Origin: JACMMS01 sp043758775
Lineage (GTDB): Bacteria > Pseudomonadota > Gammaproteobacteria > Burkholderiales > Methylophilaceae
Length of the DNA stretch: 64,000 nt
NCBI GenBank assembly: GCA_043758775.1
Contig: JAYVMU010000010.1
Coordinates: forward strand, 1-64,000
Direction of reading: 5' to 3'
Numbering within the stretch: position 1 is the first letter of the stretch; every line of letters starts with the position of its first letter. The notes beneath the pieces are model-generated. The model saw only the letters and a list, made by a program, of their open reading frames with translations. It was not told where the DNA came from and did no database searches. The position numbers and the translations under genes were made by a program. Below, in pieces: positions 46,146-55,335 of the stretch.

Positions 46146-46634
46146 ATGGTAAATACTGAATTTAGTGCTATTGTACCAGCTCCATTCGGGGCAATCGGAA
46201 TTATTACCAGTGATGACTTTCTGCTTGGTGTAGAATTATTCAGCCATAAAATGTTAGATAACTCTACAGTAGAAAAGCCGGCAGCGGATGCTTTCACTCA
46301 CAGCATCGTGAATCAAATTAAAGCTTATCTTGCTGACCCTAAAGCTACCCTATACGGACCATACGCCTTACAAGGCACGCCTTACCAAAAGCGTGTATGG
46401 CATGTCATCGCGAGCATCCCTAGTGGTCAAGTACTTACTTACACACAGCTTGCCGATAAAGTGAGCTCAGGTCCGCGTGCTGTCGCTAATGTTTGCGGAG
46501 CAAATAATATTCCGCTGTTTATTCCCTGTCATCGCGTAGTGGCTAAAAATAGTTTAGGTGGTTTCATGCAAGGCGAGGCAAGCGGCTTAACTATCAAGCA
46601 GTGGTTGCTGAAGCATGAAGGCGCTGTGCTGTGA
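46146..46634 (+). CDS. ogt: methylated-DNA-[protein]-cysteine S-methyltransferase
   Basis: A 162-residue alkyl-DNA repair suicide enzyme. The acceptor is Cys128 in FIPCHRVV. The DNA-binding helix region is GTPYQKRVWHVIASIPSGQVLTY with the arginine finger in GPRAVANVCGANN. It repairs O6-alkylguanine and related lesions. The C-terminal domain is full length and the N-terminal domain short, as in Ogt. The stop overlaps the xerD GTG by four bases. Confidence 0.95.
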   Translation: MVNTEFSAIVPAPFGAIGIITSDDFLLGVELFSHKMLDNSTVEKPAADAFTHSIVNQIKAYLADPKATLYGPYALQGTPYQKRVWHVIASIPSGQVLTYTQLADKVSSGPRAVANVCGANNIPLFIPCHRVVAKNSLGGFMQGEASGLTIKQWLLKHEGAVL

Positions 46635-47557
46635 CCGCTGAGAGTACCACGAAGGATGCGTTAACAACGAGTAACCAGAATAATATTGATCAGTTTTTAG
46701 ATGCGATTTGGTTAGAAGATGGGCTATCAAAAAACACCTTAGAAAGCTATCGGTTAGATTTAACGCAATTTGCAGGGTGGCTGGTAGAAGCTGAAAAGGC
46801 CGACTTGCTAGCCGTACAGCAACAGCATATACAGCAATATCTCGCGGTGCGCTTCCCGCACGTGAAGCCGCGTAGCATAAGTCGATTAATTGCTAGCTTG
46901 CGCCGCTTTTATCGTTATTGTTTGCGTGAAAATACTATTCAAACCGATCCCACATTACAAATAGAATCACCCAAGCTGCCACGTAGCCTGCCTAAAAGTT
47001 TGAATGAAGCTGAAGTAGAGGCGTTACTCGATGCCCCTGATATTAATGAAGCGATGGGCCTACGCGATAAAGCCATGCTGGAGCTGCTTTACGCCTGCGG
47101 TTTGCGTGTTTCTGAGCTGGTCGGTATAAGAGTGACGGAGGTTAGTGTAAACGATAGCGTAATACGTGTGACTGGTAAAGGCAGTAAAACCCGTTTAGTG
47201 CCGATGGGGGAAGTTGCAACGGACTGGATTAGCCGTTACCTAAAAGAAGCAAGGCCGCATATATTAGGCGCACGATTGTGCGATAGCTTGTTTGTCACAG
47301 CTCGTGCAGATTGTATGACACGGCAAGCTTTTTGGTACTTAATTAAACGCTATGCGCTCAAGGCAAGCATTACAAAACACATGTCGCCACATGTATTGCG
47401 CCATGCGTTTGCTACACATTTGTTGAATCATGGAGCAGATTTGCGCGTGGTGCAAATGCTGCTAGGGCATTCCGATATTTCGACGACACAGATTTATACC
47501 CATGTAGCGGGCGAGCGCTTGAAGTTGTTACATAGCATGCATCATCCCAGAGGATGA
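46631..47557 (+). CDS. xerD: tyrosine recombinase XerD
   Basis: A 308-residue chromosomal dimer-resolving recombinase. The N-terminal SAM-like domain (FLDAIWLEDGLSKNTLESYRLDL) is followed by the catalytic domain with Arg in ACGLRVSELV, His-x-x-Arg in SPHVLRHAFATH, and LLGHSDISTTQIYTHV with the nucleophilic Tyr. The organisation and length match XerD rather than a phage integrase. It starts with GTG overlapping ogt. Confidence 0.95.
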   Translation: MTAESTTKDALTTSNQNNIDQFLDAIWLEDGLSKNTLESYRLDLTQFAGWLVEAEKADLLAVQQQHIQQYLAVRFPHVKPRSISRLIASLRRFYRYCLRENTIQTDPTLQIESPKLPRSLPKSLNEAEVEALLDAPDINEAMGLRDKAMLELLYACGLRVSELVGIRVTEVSVNDSVIRVTGKGSKTRLVPMGEVATDWISRYLKEARPHILGARLCDSLFVTARADCMTRQAFWYLIKRYALKASITKHMSPHVLRHAFATHLLNHGADLRVVQMLLGHSDISTTQIYTHVAGERLKLLHSMHHPRG

Positions 47558-47558
47558 T

Positions 47559-47798
47559 TTAATCTGTATTCCATTCATCGGGTATGAGTTTGTTGGCTTC
47601 CCAGTCTTTAATTAATTTTCTTGCTTGTAAATAATCATCATTATCTACAGTGACTTTGACACAGCCCGATATTGGCAACTCGCCAGCACCGCTTTGCAGA
47701 TGTTCGCCTTGCACATAGGCTTCTATTCCGTACATGTTCAACACACCTTTAATCATATATGCCTGTAAGCTGTTTGCTGCATCAAATGCTATTTTCAT
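47559..47798 (-). CDS. DUF2007-family small protein
   Basis: A 79-residue protein beginning MKIAFDAANSLQAYMIKGVLNMYGI, a DUF2007 (putative signal-transducing) fold with an NDDYLQARKLI helix. Function is unknown. It is downstream of folB and overlaps its stop by four bases, so the two are translationally coupled. It converges with xerD with only a one-base gap and no clear terminator between. Confidence 0.82.
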   Translation of the reverse strand: MKIAFDAANSLQAYMIKGVLNMYGIEAYVQGEHLQSGAGELPISGCVKVTVDNDDYLQARKLIKDWEANKLIPDEWNTD

Positions 47799-48151
47799 GA
47801 TTTTTTACCACGCTCAATCGTTACTCCTAGCGCCTTCACCCCAAGTAATATTGCGGGCTTCGCGACTCTGATTTTCACCCAAGGCGCACCAAACTCTGTC
47901 AGCACTATCTGACAAATATGTTCCGCTAGGGCCTCTACCAATTTAAAGCTATTGTTTTTCAAGGTATTGCGTACGCGTGTGACAACTGCGCCGTAATCAA
48001 TGGTGTCTGCTATGCTGTCCGTTTGGCAGCCACGGCTGTGTGGCATGGCAATTTCTAGATCTAGAATAATGGGTTGCGCTACCATGCGCTCCCAATCTGG
48101 CACGCCAAGCTTGGTTTCAACTTTTACTTGTTCTAAAAATATGATGTCCAT
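47795..48151 (-). CDS. folB: dihydroneopterin aldolase
   Basis: A 118-residue FolB that splits 7,8-dihydroneopterin to 6-hydroxymethyl-dihydropterin in folate synthesis. Typical segments are LGVPDWERMVAQPIILDLE, DYGAVVTRV and the Glu-containing FKLVEALAEHI. Size fits the family. Minus strand, divergent from plsY, an arrangement common in beta- and gammaproteobacteria. Confidence 0.95.
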   Translation of the reverse strand: MDIIFLEQVKVETKLGVPDWERMVAQPIILDLEIAMPHSRGCQTDSIADTIDYGAVVTRVRNTLKNNSFKLVEALAEHICQIVLTEFGAPWVKIRVAKPAILLGVKALGVTIERGKKS

Positions 48152-48276
48152 AATTTTCTAATCGTTTAATGAATGGTTTAGAATGCGGTTAAGTTAATTT
48201 TCAAAATAATTTATCATAGTGCAGCTTATACAAAGCGCAATTTAATAACAGCACAACTTATTTTAGAGCATCTTCT

Positions 48277-48867
48277 ATGACTCAGGCAGCTTTTATCCTA
48301 TTGGCTTATTTATTAGGCTCCATTTCTTTTGGTATTTTGGTCAGCCGACTATTTGGCTTGCCTGACCCGCGCACAGTGGGTAGTGGCAATCCTGGTGCGA
48401 CCAATGTCTTACGTAGCGGTAAAAAACTACCTGCTGCTTTGACCTTACTCGGTGACGCTGCAAAGGGCTTGCTTGCTGTTTTCTTGGCTCAGCACTATGG
48501 CTTGCAAGATGGTGCTATCTGCTTAGCTGGTTTAGCCGCTTTTATCGGGCATCTATATCCGGTATTTTGTGGCTTTAAGGGTGGTAAAGGCGTTGCAACC
48601 GCGTTAGGTGTGTTGCTGGCATTCTCGGGCTGGCTGGGCTTAAGCATTCTTATCGTCTGGCTAGTGGCATTTGCAGTGTGGCGCTACTCATCACTGGCCG
48701 CGTTAATTGCCGCGGGTATTGCGCCAATTTCTGCGTGGTTTTTATTACCATACAAAGGCTACGCAGCTACTGCTTTCATGCTTGCTTTGCTACTGGTTTG
48801 GCGCCACAAAAGTAATATTCAAAAATTGCTTAATGGCTCAGAATCAGGTTTCGACAAAAAGAAATAA
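48277..48867 (+). CDS. plsY: acyl-phosphate glycerol-3-phosphate acyltransferase PlsY
   Basis: A 196-residue inner-membrane enzyme that acylates glycerol-3-phosphate from acyl-phosphate. Five or more helices are predicted. The signature motifs are GSGNPGATNVLR (about 36-47), LLGDAAKG and GFKGGKGVAT. It is the first committed step of phospholipid synthesis in most bacteria. Convergent with tsaD. Confidence 0.97.
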   Translation: MTQAAFILLAYLLGSISFGILVSRLFGLPDPRTVGSGNPGATNVLRSGKKLPAALTLLGDAAKGLLAVFLAQHYGLQDGAICLAGLAAFIGHLYPVFCGFKGGKGVATALGVLLAFSGWLGLSILIVWLVAFAVWRYSSLAALIAAGIAPISAWFLLPYKGYAATAFMLALLLVWRHKSNIQKLLNGSESGFDKKK

Positions 48868-48883
48868 GCTATTGGTCAATCAT

Positions 48884-49918
48884 TTAAGGTTTTTGTAGTT
48901 CGGCTAAATCCCAGCGTGCTTTTACGCTAAAGCTGTAATTGTCTGGCGTTAGATTTTGGCTTGCTCTTAATTGTATGGCTTTAAAACGCATAGCACCAGC
49001 AAATGCAATCATGGCACCGTTGTCAGTGCAAAACTCTAAACGCGGATAATGTACTTTGCACATTCTTTTTTTGGTGGCTGCATTCAAACGCTCGCGCAAA
49101 CGGCTATTCGCTCCTACGCCACCAGATACTATCAAGTTATCCAGTCCTGTATCGCGTAATGCGGTCATGCATTTAAGTGTGAGTATCTCAGTCACAGCTT
49201 CTTGAAACTCATAAGCAATGTCAGCTTTGGTCTGTAGATCACGGTCATTGTTATTTGCCAGAGTAAGTACTGCGGTTTTTAAGCCGCTAAAGCTAAAGTT
49301 TAAATCGCCACTGTTGATTAATGGGCGTGGTAATTTAAATCTTGGTTTACCAGAACTGGCTAGTTGCGCCACGGCTGAGCCGCCTGGATAGCCAAGCCCT
49401 AATAGTTTTGCAGTTTTATCAAAAGCTTCACCAGCAGCGTCATCTAGTGTATCACCCAGTAATTCGTAATCACCGATGCCTGTTACACGCATTAATTGCG
49501 TATGTCCGCCAGAAACCAATAACGCAACAAAAGGGAATTTGGGTGGATTGGCTTCTAATAAAGGCGCCAACAAATGCCCCTCAAGATGATGTATCGCAAC
49601 AGTTGGGATATTGAGTGCGAATGCTAATGATTGGGCAATGCTAGTGCCAACCAATAATGCGCCCGACAAGCCAGGCCCTTGCGTATAGGCAATGCCGTCA
49701 ATATCTTGTAAAGTTTTACCCGCTTGCTGTAAAACATTTTGCGTAAGTGGTAGAGCGCGGCGAATATGATCGCGCGAGGCAAGCTCGGGCACAACGCCGC
49801 CATATTCAGCATGCATAGCCACTTGCGAGTGTAGTGCGTGGGCGAGTAAGCCATGCTCGGTATCGTATAATGCGATACCCGTTTCGTCACAAGATGATTC
49901 AAAGCCCAGAATTAACAT
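48884..49918 (-). CDS. tsaD: tRNA N6-adenosine threonylcarbamoyltransferase TsaD
   Basis: A 344-residue ASKHA-fold enzyme that transfers threonylcarbamoyl to A37 of ANN-decoding tRNAs. Metal-binding His111 and His115 lie in HHLEGHLLAP. The N-terminal ILGFESSCDETGIALYD and the C-terminal FCTDNGAMIA are characteristic. It is divergent from rpsU, the usual neighbourhood. Confidence 0.97.
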   Translation of the reverse strand: MLILGFESSCDETGIALYDTEHGLLAHALHSQVAMHAEYGGVVPELASRDHIRRALPLTQNVLQQAGKTLQDIDGIAYTQGPGLSGALLVGTSIAQSLAFALNIPTVAIHHLEGHLLAPLLEANPPKFPFVALLVSGGHTQLMRVTGIGDYELLGDTLDDAAGEAFDKTAKLLGLGYPGGSAVAQLASSGKPRFKLPRPLINSGDLNFSFSGLKTAVLTLANNNDRDLQTKADIAYEFQEAVTEILTLKCMTALRDTGLDNLIVSGGVGANSRLRERLNAATKKRMCKVHYPRLEFCTDNGAMIAFAGAMRFKAIQLRASQNLTPDNYSFSVKARWDLAELQKP

Positions 49919-50096
49919 ACAGCACTCAACATAGAAATACTTAATAAAGATTGATAAAACATCATTATATGATTAAAATAGCAGACTTTTCTCAATTTGT
50001 CGTGTACCTAACCCGTAGGCGAGATTTGAGCATTAACCAAATTAAGTCGCTAATATTATGATTATATTAGCAAATATTTTTAAAAAGTGAGATTGA

Positions 50097-50309
50097 ATGT
50101 CTAGTGTACGCGTAAAAGAGAATGAGCCGTTTGACGTTGCATTGCGTCGTTTTAAACGTTTGATTGAAAAAACTGGTTTGTTAAATGACTTGCGCGCGCG
50201 CGAGTTTTACGAAAAACCAACTTGGGAACGTAAACGTAAAGCTGCTGCGGCTGTTAAGCGTCAATATCGTCGCTTACGCAACCAAACTTTACCTGCAAAA
50301 CTTTACTAA
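50097..50309 (+). CDS. rpsU: 30S ribosomal protein S21
   Basis: A 70-residue basic protein with the S21 pattern VRVKENEPFDVALRRFKR and REFYEKPTWERKRK. It is the head of the macromolecular-synthesis cluster rpsU-yqeY-dnaG-rpoD, joining translation, replication priming and transcription initiation. Confidence 0.97.
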   Translation: MSSVRVKENEPFDVALRRFKRLIEKTGLLNDLRAREFYEKPTWERKRKAAAAVKRQYRRLRNQTLPAKLY

Positions 50310-50332
50310 GATTTGCACTTAGGTATACAGCC

Positions 50333-50776
50333 ATGTCGTTAAAAGCGTTAGTTTCTGAGGACATGAAAATCGCGATGCGCGCTAAAGATAGTGTGCGTCT
50401 TGGTGCAATCAGGTTATTGTTATCTGCAATCAAGCAACGTGAAGTGGATGAGCGTATTGAGTTAAGTGATGCTGATGTTATCGGAGTCATTGAAAAAATG
50501 CTTAAGCAACGTCGCGATTCTATCGCAGCGTATGAATCTGCAAATCGTACTGATTTAGCCGATATTGAAAAGTTTGAAGTGACCGTGCTGCAAACTTATC
50601 TGCCGCAACAACTAACAGAAGATGAAATTAAAGCGCTGTTGGAAAAAGTAGTGACCGAAACTGGCGCTACTGGCATTAAAGATATGAGCAAAGTCATGGC
50701 AGCCATTAAGCCACTCGTAGTTGGCGTTGCTGATATGGGTAAAATCTCTGCTTTGATTAAAGCGCGATTAGCTTAA
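50333..50776 (+). CDS. GatB/YqeY-domain protein
   Basis: A 147-residue protein homologous to the C-terminal tRNA-binding domain of GatB. Segments are MKIAMRAKDSVRLGAIRLLLSAIKQREVDER and AIKPLVVGVADMGKISALIKARL. It is helical throughout. Function as a free protein is unknown. It lies 23 bases after rpsU and is closed by a terminator before dnaG. Confidence 0.9.
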   Translation: MSLKALVSEDMKIAMRAKDSVRLGAIRLLLSAIKQREVDERIELSDADVIGVIEKMLKQRRDSIAAYESANRTDLADIEKFEVTVLQTYLPQQLTEDEIKALLEKVVTETGATGIKDMSKVMAAIKPLVVGVADMGKISALIKARLA

Positions 50777-50813
50777 TTAGACGTAGAATTCATCTCAAAG
50801 TATCAAAAAAATT

Positions 50814-50838
50814 AAAGAGGCGCTAAGCCTCTTTTTTT
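50814..50838 (+). terminator. terminator/attenuator between yqeY and dnaG
   Basis: AAAGAGGC and GCCTCTTT pair around GCTAA and are followed by TTTTT. It would separate rpsU-yqeY from dnaG, recalling the partial terminator before dnaG in E. coli that keeps primase low. Confidence 0.85.
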
Positions 50839-50877
50839 ATTTATGATTACATTTATTTCTGGGCTATCATCCACCTT

Positions 50878-52626
50878 ATGATTCCTGAAAGCTTTATTCA
50901 AGATTTATTGAATCGCATTGATATTGTCGATGTGATTGATAAAAGCGTACCGCTTAAAAAAGCCGGGGCAAATTATGCTGCATGCTGCCCATTTCATAAC
51001 GAAAAATCCCCTTCATTTACAGTCAGTTCCACCAAGCAGTTTTATCATTGTTTTGGTTGCGGTGCGCATGGTACGGCAGTGGGTTTTTTGATGGAATATC
51101 AAGGATTAAGTTTTGTCGAATCTATCCACGAACTCGCCAAAATGGCAGGTATGATAGTGCCACAAGAAGAGCGTTCAGCAAATACTGAAAATTATCAAGC
51201 CGCCAAACAAGCAGCAGTGGGGCTTCAAGAGAGCTTGCAACAAGCCACGGAATATTACAAAGCCGAGCTTAAAAAATCACAACGCGCGATTGATTATCTT
51301 AAAGGTCGTGGTTTAAGTGGCAAAATTGCTGCTAAGTTTCAGATAGGTTATGCGCCTGCAGGTTGGCAGAATTTACAAACTATTTTTCCGCAGTATGAAA
51401 ACGAAGCGTTGGCTACAGCAGGTTTGGTTGTAACTAATGAACAAGGCAGGCGTTATGATCGTTTTCGTGACCGTATTATATTCCCCATTCACGACCAAAA
51501 AGGCCAGATAATTGGCTTTGGTGGACGCGTAATTAACCCCGAAGATACGCCTAAATATTACAACTCACCTGAAACGCCATTATTTCAAAAAGGCCATGAG
51601 TTATATGGCTTGTTTTTAGCGCGTCGCGCGATCCGAGACGCAGGTCGCGCGTTGGTGGTTGAAGGCTATATGGATGTAGTAGCGCTTGCCCAATATGATA
51701 TTCATTATGCTGTGGCGGCATTAGGTACAGCGACTACACCGTTTCACATCACCAAGCTCATGCGCCAAACAGACGAAATTGTATTCTGCTTTGATGGTGA
51801 TAATGCCGGGCGCACCGCCGCATGGCGTGCGGCGATGAATGCATTGCCAGCACTGACGGATGGTTTAAAGCTGACATTTATGTTTTTACCTCAGGGACAT
51901 GATCCTGATAGTTATGTGCGTGAATTTGGTAAAGAAAGATTAGAGGCAGAGATGAAAGTCGCGACACCTTTATCTGCTTATATTACTGACCATTTGTGCG
52001 AAGATAATGCGCTGCAAAGCCAGGAGGATAAGGTGAGGTTTTTAAACGAAGCTGAGCCGATATTACGCCAAATTCAAGCACCGCGATTATCGATTATGTT
52101 GCGTAAACGTGTAGCAGAATTAGCTGGAGTAACGGCCGAAGAAATGCAAGATATGATGCGTTTAAGCTCGCCGAATAAGCCTGCGCCACGTTCTGTACAA
52201 AAACAGTTACGTACTCCGCAATCAATCAAAAAGCGTTTTGTATTGAGTTTGCTCATGAAGCCAAGTTTAGCGAATGCGGATGATTTAACTTGGCTGCAAG
52301 GCAATGCAGAAGAAGATAATTTAGTGAGAAATGTATTAGAAATTGCATTGCAACAGCCGCAATCTAACCCAGCAGTTATTTTGCGCGGTTTAGAGCATAA
52401 AATGGATGCCAGTTTGTTGCGTGAAATTGAACGTGAATTGCATTTGTTGGATGAAAGTTTGGATATTGCTCTTGAATTTAATGGAGCACGGACGCAATTA
52501 AGAGACATGATGCAGAACGCCCAAGAAAATTTATTGCTAGAGCGCATCAAAGAAAAGCCGCTAGGCACTCTCACCGAACAAGAGCGTGAGCTTTTAAGAA
52601 ACTTTGGTAGTAGAAATCTGAAATAA
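50878..52626 (+). CDS. dnaG: DNA primase
   Basis: A 582-residue primase. The CHC2 zinc domain has Cys37, His40, Cys58 and Cys61. The TOPRIM RNA-polymerase core contains VVEGYMDVVAL and the acidic CFDGDNAGR. The C-terminal helicase-binding domain spans about 440-582. It makes RNA primers at replication forks. The ATG opens the family N-terminus MIPESFIQDLLNRIDIVDVI. It follows a terminator, so its expression is likely limited. Confidence 0.98.
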   Translation: MIPESFIQDLLNRIDIVDVIDKSVPLKKAGANYAACCPFHNEKSPSFTVSSTKQFYHCFGCGAHGTAVGFLMEYQGLSFVESIHELAKMAGMIVPQEERSANTENYQAAKQAAVGLQESLQQATEYYKAELKKSQRAIDYLKGRGLSGKIAAKFQIGYAPAGWQNLQTIFPQYENEALATAGLVVTNEQGRRYDRFRDRIIFPIHDQKGQIIGFGGRVINPEDTPKYYNSPETPLFQKGHELYGLFLARRAIRDAGRALVVEGYMDVVALAQYDIHYAVAALGTATTPFHITKLMRQTDEIVFCFDGDNAGRTAAWRAAMNALPALTDGLKLTFMFLPQGHDPDSYVREFGKERLEAEMKVATPLSAYITDHLCEDNALQSQEDKVRFLNEAEPILRQIQAPRLSIMLRKRVAELAGVTAEEMQDMMRLSSPNKPAPRSVQKQLRTPQSIKKRFVLSLLMKPSLANADDLTWLQGNAEEDNLVRNVLEIALQQPQSNPAVILRGLEHKMDASLLREIERELHLLDESLDIALEFNGARTQLRDMMQNAQENLLLERIKEKPLGTLTEQERELLRNFGSRNLK

Positions 52627-52907
52627 AATATTGTTAGTAATAAGGTTTAAGGTAATAAAGTTTATTCAGCTAATTTGTTTTGGGTTAAAGCAACGTATTA
52701 AAACCAAAGAATTTAACGACTTAAACACAATCTAAGGCTTGAGAGCTTTTTCGAGGTTACTTTTTCGAGTATAATTTAGGGTTTTCCGTAATAGCTATAA
52801 ATTACTCTGTATTTGCTGTGGGAATTTGTTTTAAAATTTCCCAGAGAAAACTTTGAGTAATTATTTAGCGTAGCTTTTAAACACAGCTATTGGATATGAG
52901 GTAATAC
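52627..52907. other. rpoD upstream region
   Basis: No gene is seen in these 281 bases. A TATAAT at 52770-52775, in the context CGAGTATAATT without a good -35 element, is the best promoter candidate for rpoD. A hairpin TGGGAA/TTCCCA (52819-52843) lies in the would-be leader. No heat-shock-type promoter was recognised. Confidence 0.45.
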
Positions 52908-54845
52908 ATGGCTAGACCAAAATCAGACAAGACGCTAGAAAAGCAAAAAATTGCTACGGAGCTTAAAAATCCAGAAACCCAAGCCTTTGATGCTGAAGAG
53001 CGCCGCACGCGCTTAAAAACGTTGATTGTGTTGGGTAAAGAGCGTGGTTACTTAACTTACGCTGAGATTAACGATCACTTGCCAGATGACGTACAAAACT
53101 CTGAGCAAATTGACGGCATTATCGGCATGATAAACGACATGGGTATTCAGGTATACGAAGAAGCGCCTGATGCTGAGTTGTTGTTAATGTCTGACACTCC
53201 GCCAGCAGTCACAGACGAAGATGCTGTTGAAGAGGCTGAGGCGGCGCTTGCTACTGTAGATTCTGAATTTGGCCGTACTACTGACCCTGTGCGTATGTAT
53301 ATGCGTGAAATGGGTACGGTTGATTTACTGACGCGTGAAGGCGAAATTGAAATCGCCAAGCGTATTGAAGACGGCTTAAAACACATGGTGCAAGCCATTG
53401 CGGTTTGCCCGACGACCATTGCAGACCTGCTGGCAATGGTAGATAAAGTTGAAAAAGATGAGTTGAGTGTTGATGATTTAGTCGATGGGTTAATTGATAC
53501 CGATATCGGCCTGGATGATGCAATGGAAGCTGAAGAGGCCGAAGTTGAGGATGAAGAAATCTCAGATGAAGATGACGAAGATGAAGATGGTGCAAAAGCT
53601 GCTGCCATTTCAGCCGAGGCGTTAGCTAAACTAAAAGAGGAAGTGCTTAAGCGTTTTGCGATTATTCGTGCAGCTAACGAAAAAATGTGCGCTATTCGTG
53701 AAAACGAAGGCTCACAAGGTGCTGAATACAAAAAACATCTCGATATCATTTTAGAAGAGCTCACTGCATTCAGATTCTCAGCTAAACAAGTTGAGGCATT
53801 ATGTGGTCAAGTGCGTGAAATGGTTGATGTTGTGCGTAGCCATGAACGCAAAATAATGGATTTCTGTGTTGAGAAATCTGGTATGCCACGCCCACACTTC
53901 ATTAAAAGCTTTCCAACTAATGAAGTGGATATGGACTGGCTAGCACAAGAGCTAGCTGTTGATAAACCTTATGTAGAGCGTTTAGTGCGTTTTAAGCATT
54001 CTATTTTAGACCAACAACAACGATTAATTGACTTGCAAATGCGCGTTGGCTTGCCAATTAAAGAGTTAAAAGAAATCAATAAGCAAATGACTACAGGCGA
54101 AGCTCGTGCCCGCCGTGCTAAACGTGAAATGATTGAAGCTAACTTGCGCCTAGTGATTTCGATTGCTAAAAAATACACCAATCGCGGTCTGCAATTTCTG
54201 GATTTAATCCAAGAAGGCAATATTGGCTTGATGAAAGCAGTTGATAAATTTGAATATCGTCGTGGTTATAAGTTTTCTACTTATGCCACATGGTGGATCC
54301 GCCAAGCGATTACACGTTCTATCGCCGACCAGGCACGTACTATTCGTATTCCGGTGCATATGATTGAAACGATTAACAAAATGAATCGTATCAGCCGTCA
54401 AATTCTGCAAGAAACAGGTATTGAGCCTGACCCAGCAGCATTGGCCGAAAAGATGGAAATGCCAGAAGATAAAATTCGCAAGATTTTAAAAATTAGCAAA
54501 GAGCCAATTTCGATGGAGACACCGATTGGCGACGATGAAGATTCACATCTGGGCGATTTTATTGAAGATAATGCTACGCTGGCGCCGATTGATGCTGCAG
54601 TTTATGCAAGTTTGCGTGATGCGACAGCTGAAGTGCTAGAGTCGCTTACTCCACGCGAGGCAAAAGTGTTGCGTATGCGTTTTGGTATTGAAATGAATAC
54701 TGACCACACGCTAGAAGAGGTGGGCAAGCAGTTTGATGTAACGCGTGAGCGTATTCGTCAAATTGAAGCTAAAGCGCTACGTAAACTACGCCACCCAACG
54801 CGCTCAGAGCGCTTACGTAGTTTTTTAGAGACGGGGCAAGATTAA
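52908..54845 (+). CDS. rpoD: RNA polymerase primary sigma factor (sigma-70)
   Basis: A 645-residue housekeeping sigma. Region 1.1 is at the N-terminus (ERGYLTYAEINDHLPDD), then a non-conserved acidic insertion about 200-225 (EDEEISDEDDEDED), region 2 with YKFSTYATWWIRQAITRSI (2.3-2.4), region 3, and the 4.2 helix-turn-helix LEEVGKQFDVTRERIRQIEAKALRKLRHP. It directs general transcription. TGAGGTAAT before the ATG gives the start. Last gene of the macromolecular-synthesis block. Confidence 0.98.
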   Translation: MARPKSDKTLEKQKIATELKNPETQAFDAEERRTRLKTLIVLGKERGYLTYAEINDHLPDDVQNSEQIDGIIGMINDMGIQVYEEAPDAELLLMSDTPPAVTDEDAVEEAEAALATVDSEFGRTTDPVRMYMREMGTVDLLTREGEIEIAKRIEDGLKHMVQAIAVCPTTIADLLAMVDKVEKDELSVDDLVDGLIDTDIGLDDAMEAEEAEVEDEEISDEDDEDEDGAKAAAISAEALAKLKEEVLKRFAIIRAANEKMCAIRENEGSQGAEYKKHLDIILEELTAFRFSAKQVEALCGQVREMVDVVRSHERKIMDFCVEKSGMPRPHFIKSFPTNEVDMDWLAQELAVDKPYVERLVRFKHSILDQQQRLIDLQMRVGLPIKELKEINKQMTTGEARARRAKREMIEANLRLVISIAKKYTNRGLQFLDLIQEGNIGLMKAVDKFEYRRGYKFSTYATWWIRQAITRSIADQARTIRIPVHMIETINKMNRISRQILQETGIEPDPAALAEKMEMPEDKIRKILKISKEPISMETPIGDDEDSHLGDFIEDNATLAPIDAAVYASLRDATAEVLESLTPREAKVLRMRFGIEMNTDHTLEEVGKQFDVTRERIRQIEAKALRKLRHPTRSERLRSFLETGQD

Positions 54846-54873
54846 TTTTAAGATTGATTTATAAAAGGTTTTC

Positions 54874-54921
54874 AGCCCACTTGCTCATGTTTAGTTAGAG
54901 CAGTGAGCTCATAATCTGAAG
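54874..54921 (+). pseudogene. decayed, intronless tRNA-Ile2 5' portion
   Basis: These 48 bases align without gaps to the first 48 bases of the spliced tRNA-Ile2 gene at 55082, with 36 identities. GCTCATG, GTTAGAGCAG and the uninterrupted anticodon loop CTCATAATC are preserved. The anticodon and acceptor stems no longer pair and no T-arm follows, so it is not functional. Confidence 0.6.
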
Positions 54922-55000
54922 CTCTGCCAAAGCGGCTGGATGTTAATCGATATATTTCATGTACTTAAATGCATTGAGTAACAAGGTAAGAATAGTAATA

Positions 55001-55067
55001 CCGAAACTACTTAAAAATCAGTAGTTTCGGGTAACGTATAACAGTGAGTAGATGTTAAAATACTCAC
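55001..55067. repeat. two tandem hairpins between rpoD and tRNA-Ile2
   Basis: CCGAAACTAC/GTAGTTTCGG (55001-55010 with 55021-55030) is a perfect 10-bp stem, and GTGAGTA/TACTCAC (55044-55050 with 55061-55067) a perfect 7-bp stem. Both have 10-base loops. Neither is followed by a T-run. TAAAAT at 55056-55061 within the second could be the -10 of the tRNA promoter. Confidence 0.5.
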
Positions 55068-55120
55068 GATTAAAAGTTTAAGGCCCCTTAGCTCATGCTT
55101 GGTTAGAGCAGCGGACTCAT

Positions 55121-55335
55121 AAATATATTTGTGCCATATACGTGGAAACTGTATATGGGATGGTGTCAAATTCGGTGAAACCTAAATACAGCAATGTACA
55201 AGGCAATGCCGAGCGAAGCCTCAAGTGGAAATGCTTGTTGAACGTGTAGAGACTTGACGGCACCCACCTAACGCAATCTTATGATTGTTATGGTGAAGAC
55301 AAAGTCCAGGGAGGCGGGAAACCGTCACAAACCAG
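55121..55335 (+). ncRNA. group I self-splicing intron in tRNA-Ile2
   Basis: A 215-nt intron inserted after the CAU anticodon. GTG at 55131-55133 is the internal guide that pairs with the exon end CAU (the last U as a G-U pair). The core segments GATGGTGTCAAATTCGG, GACGGCACCCACCTAA and AAGTCCAGGGAG closely resemble the tRNA-Ile intron of Azoarcus (205 nt) as I remember it. P2 is CATATAC/GTATATG and the last base is G (55335), the omega G. No homing endonuclease frame is present. It should be released by guanosine-initiated self-splicing. Confidence 0.93.

Noticed and set aside
46631..47557. Additional mobile-element integrase
   Set aside because: Length, motifs and coupling to ogt identify it as chromosomal XerD rather than an element integrase.
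53147..53764. Long Ser-rich frame on the minus strand within rpoD
   Set aside because: It is antisense to the acidic Asp/Glu-rich part of rpoD; the Ser-rich composition is a mirror of GAA/GAT codons.
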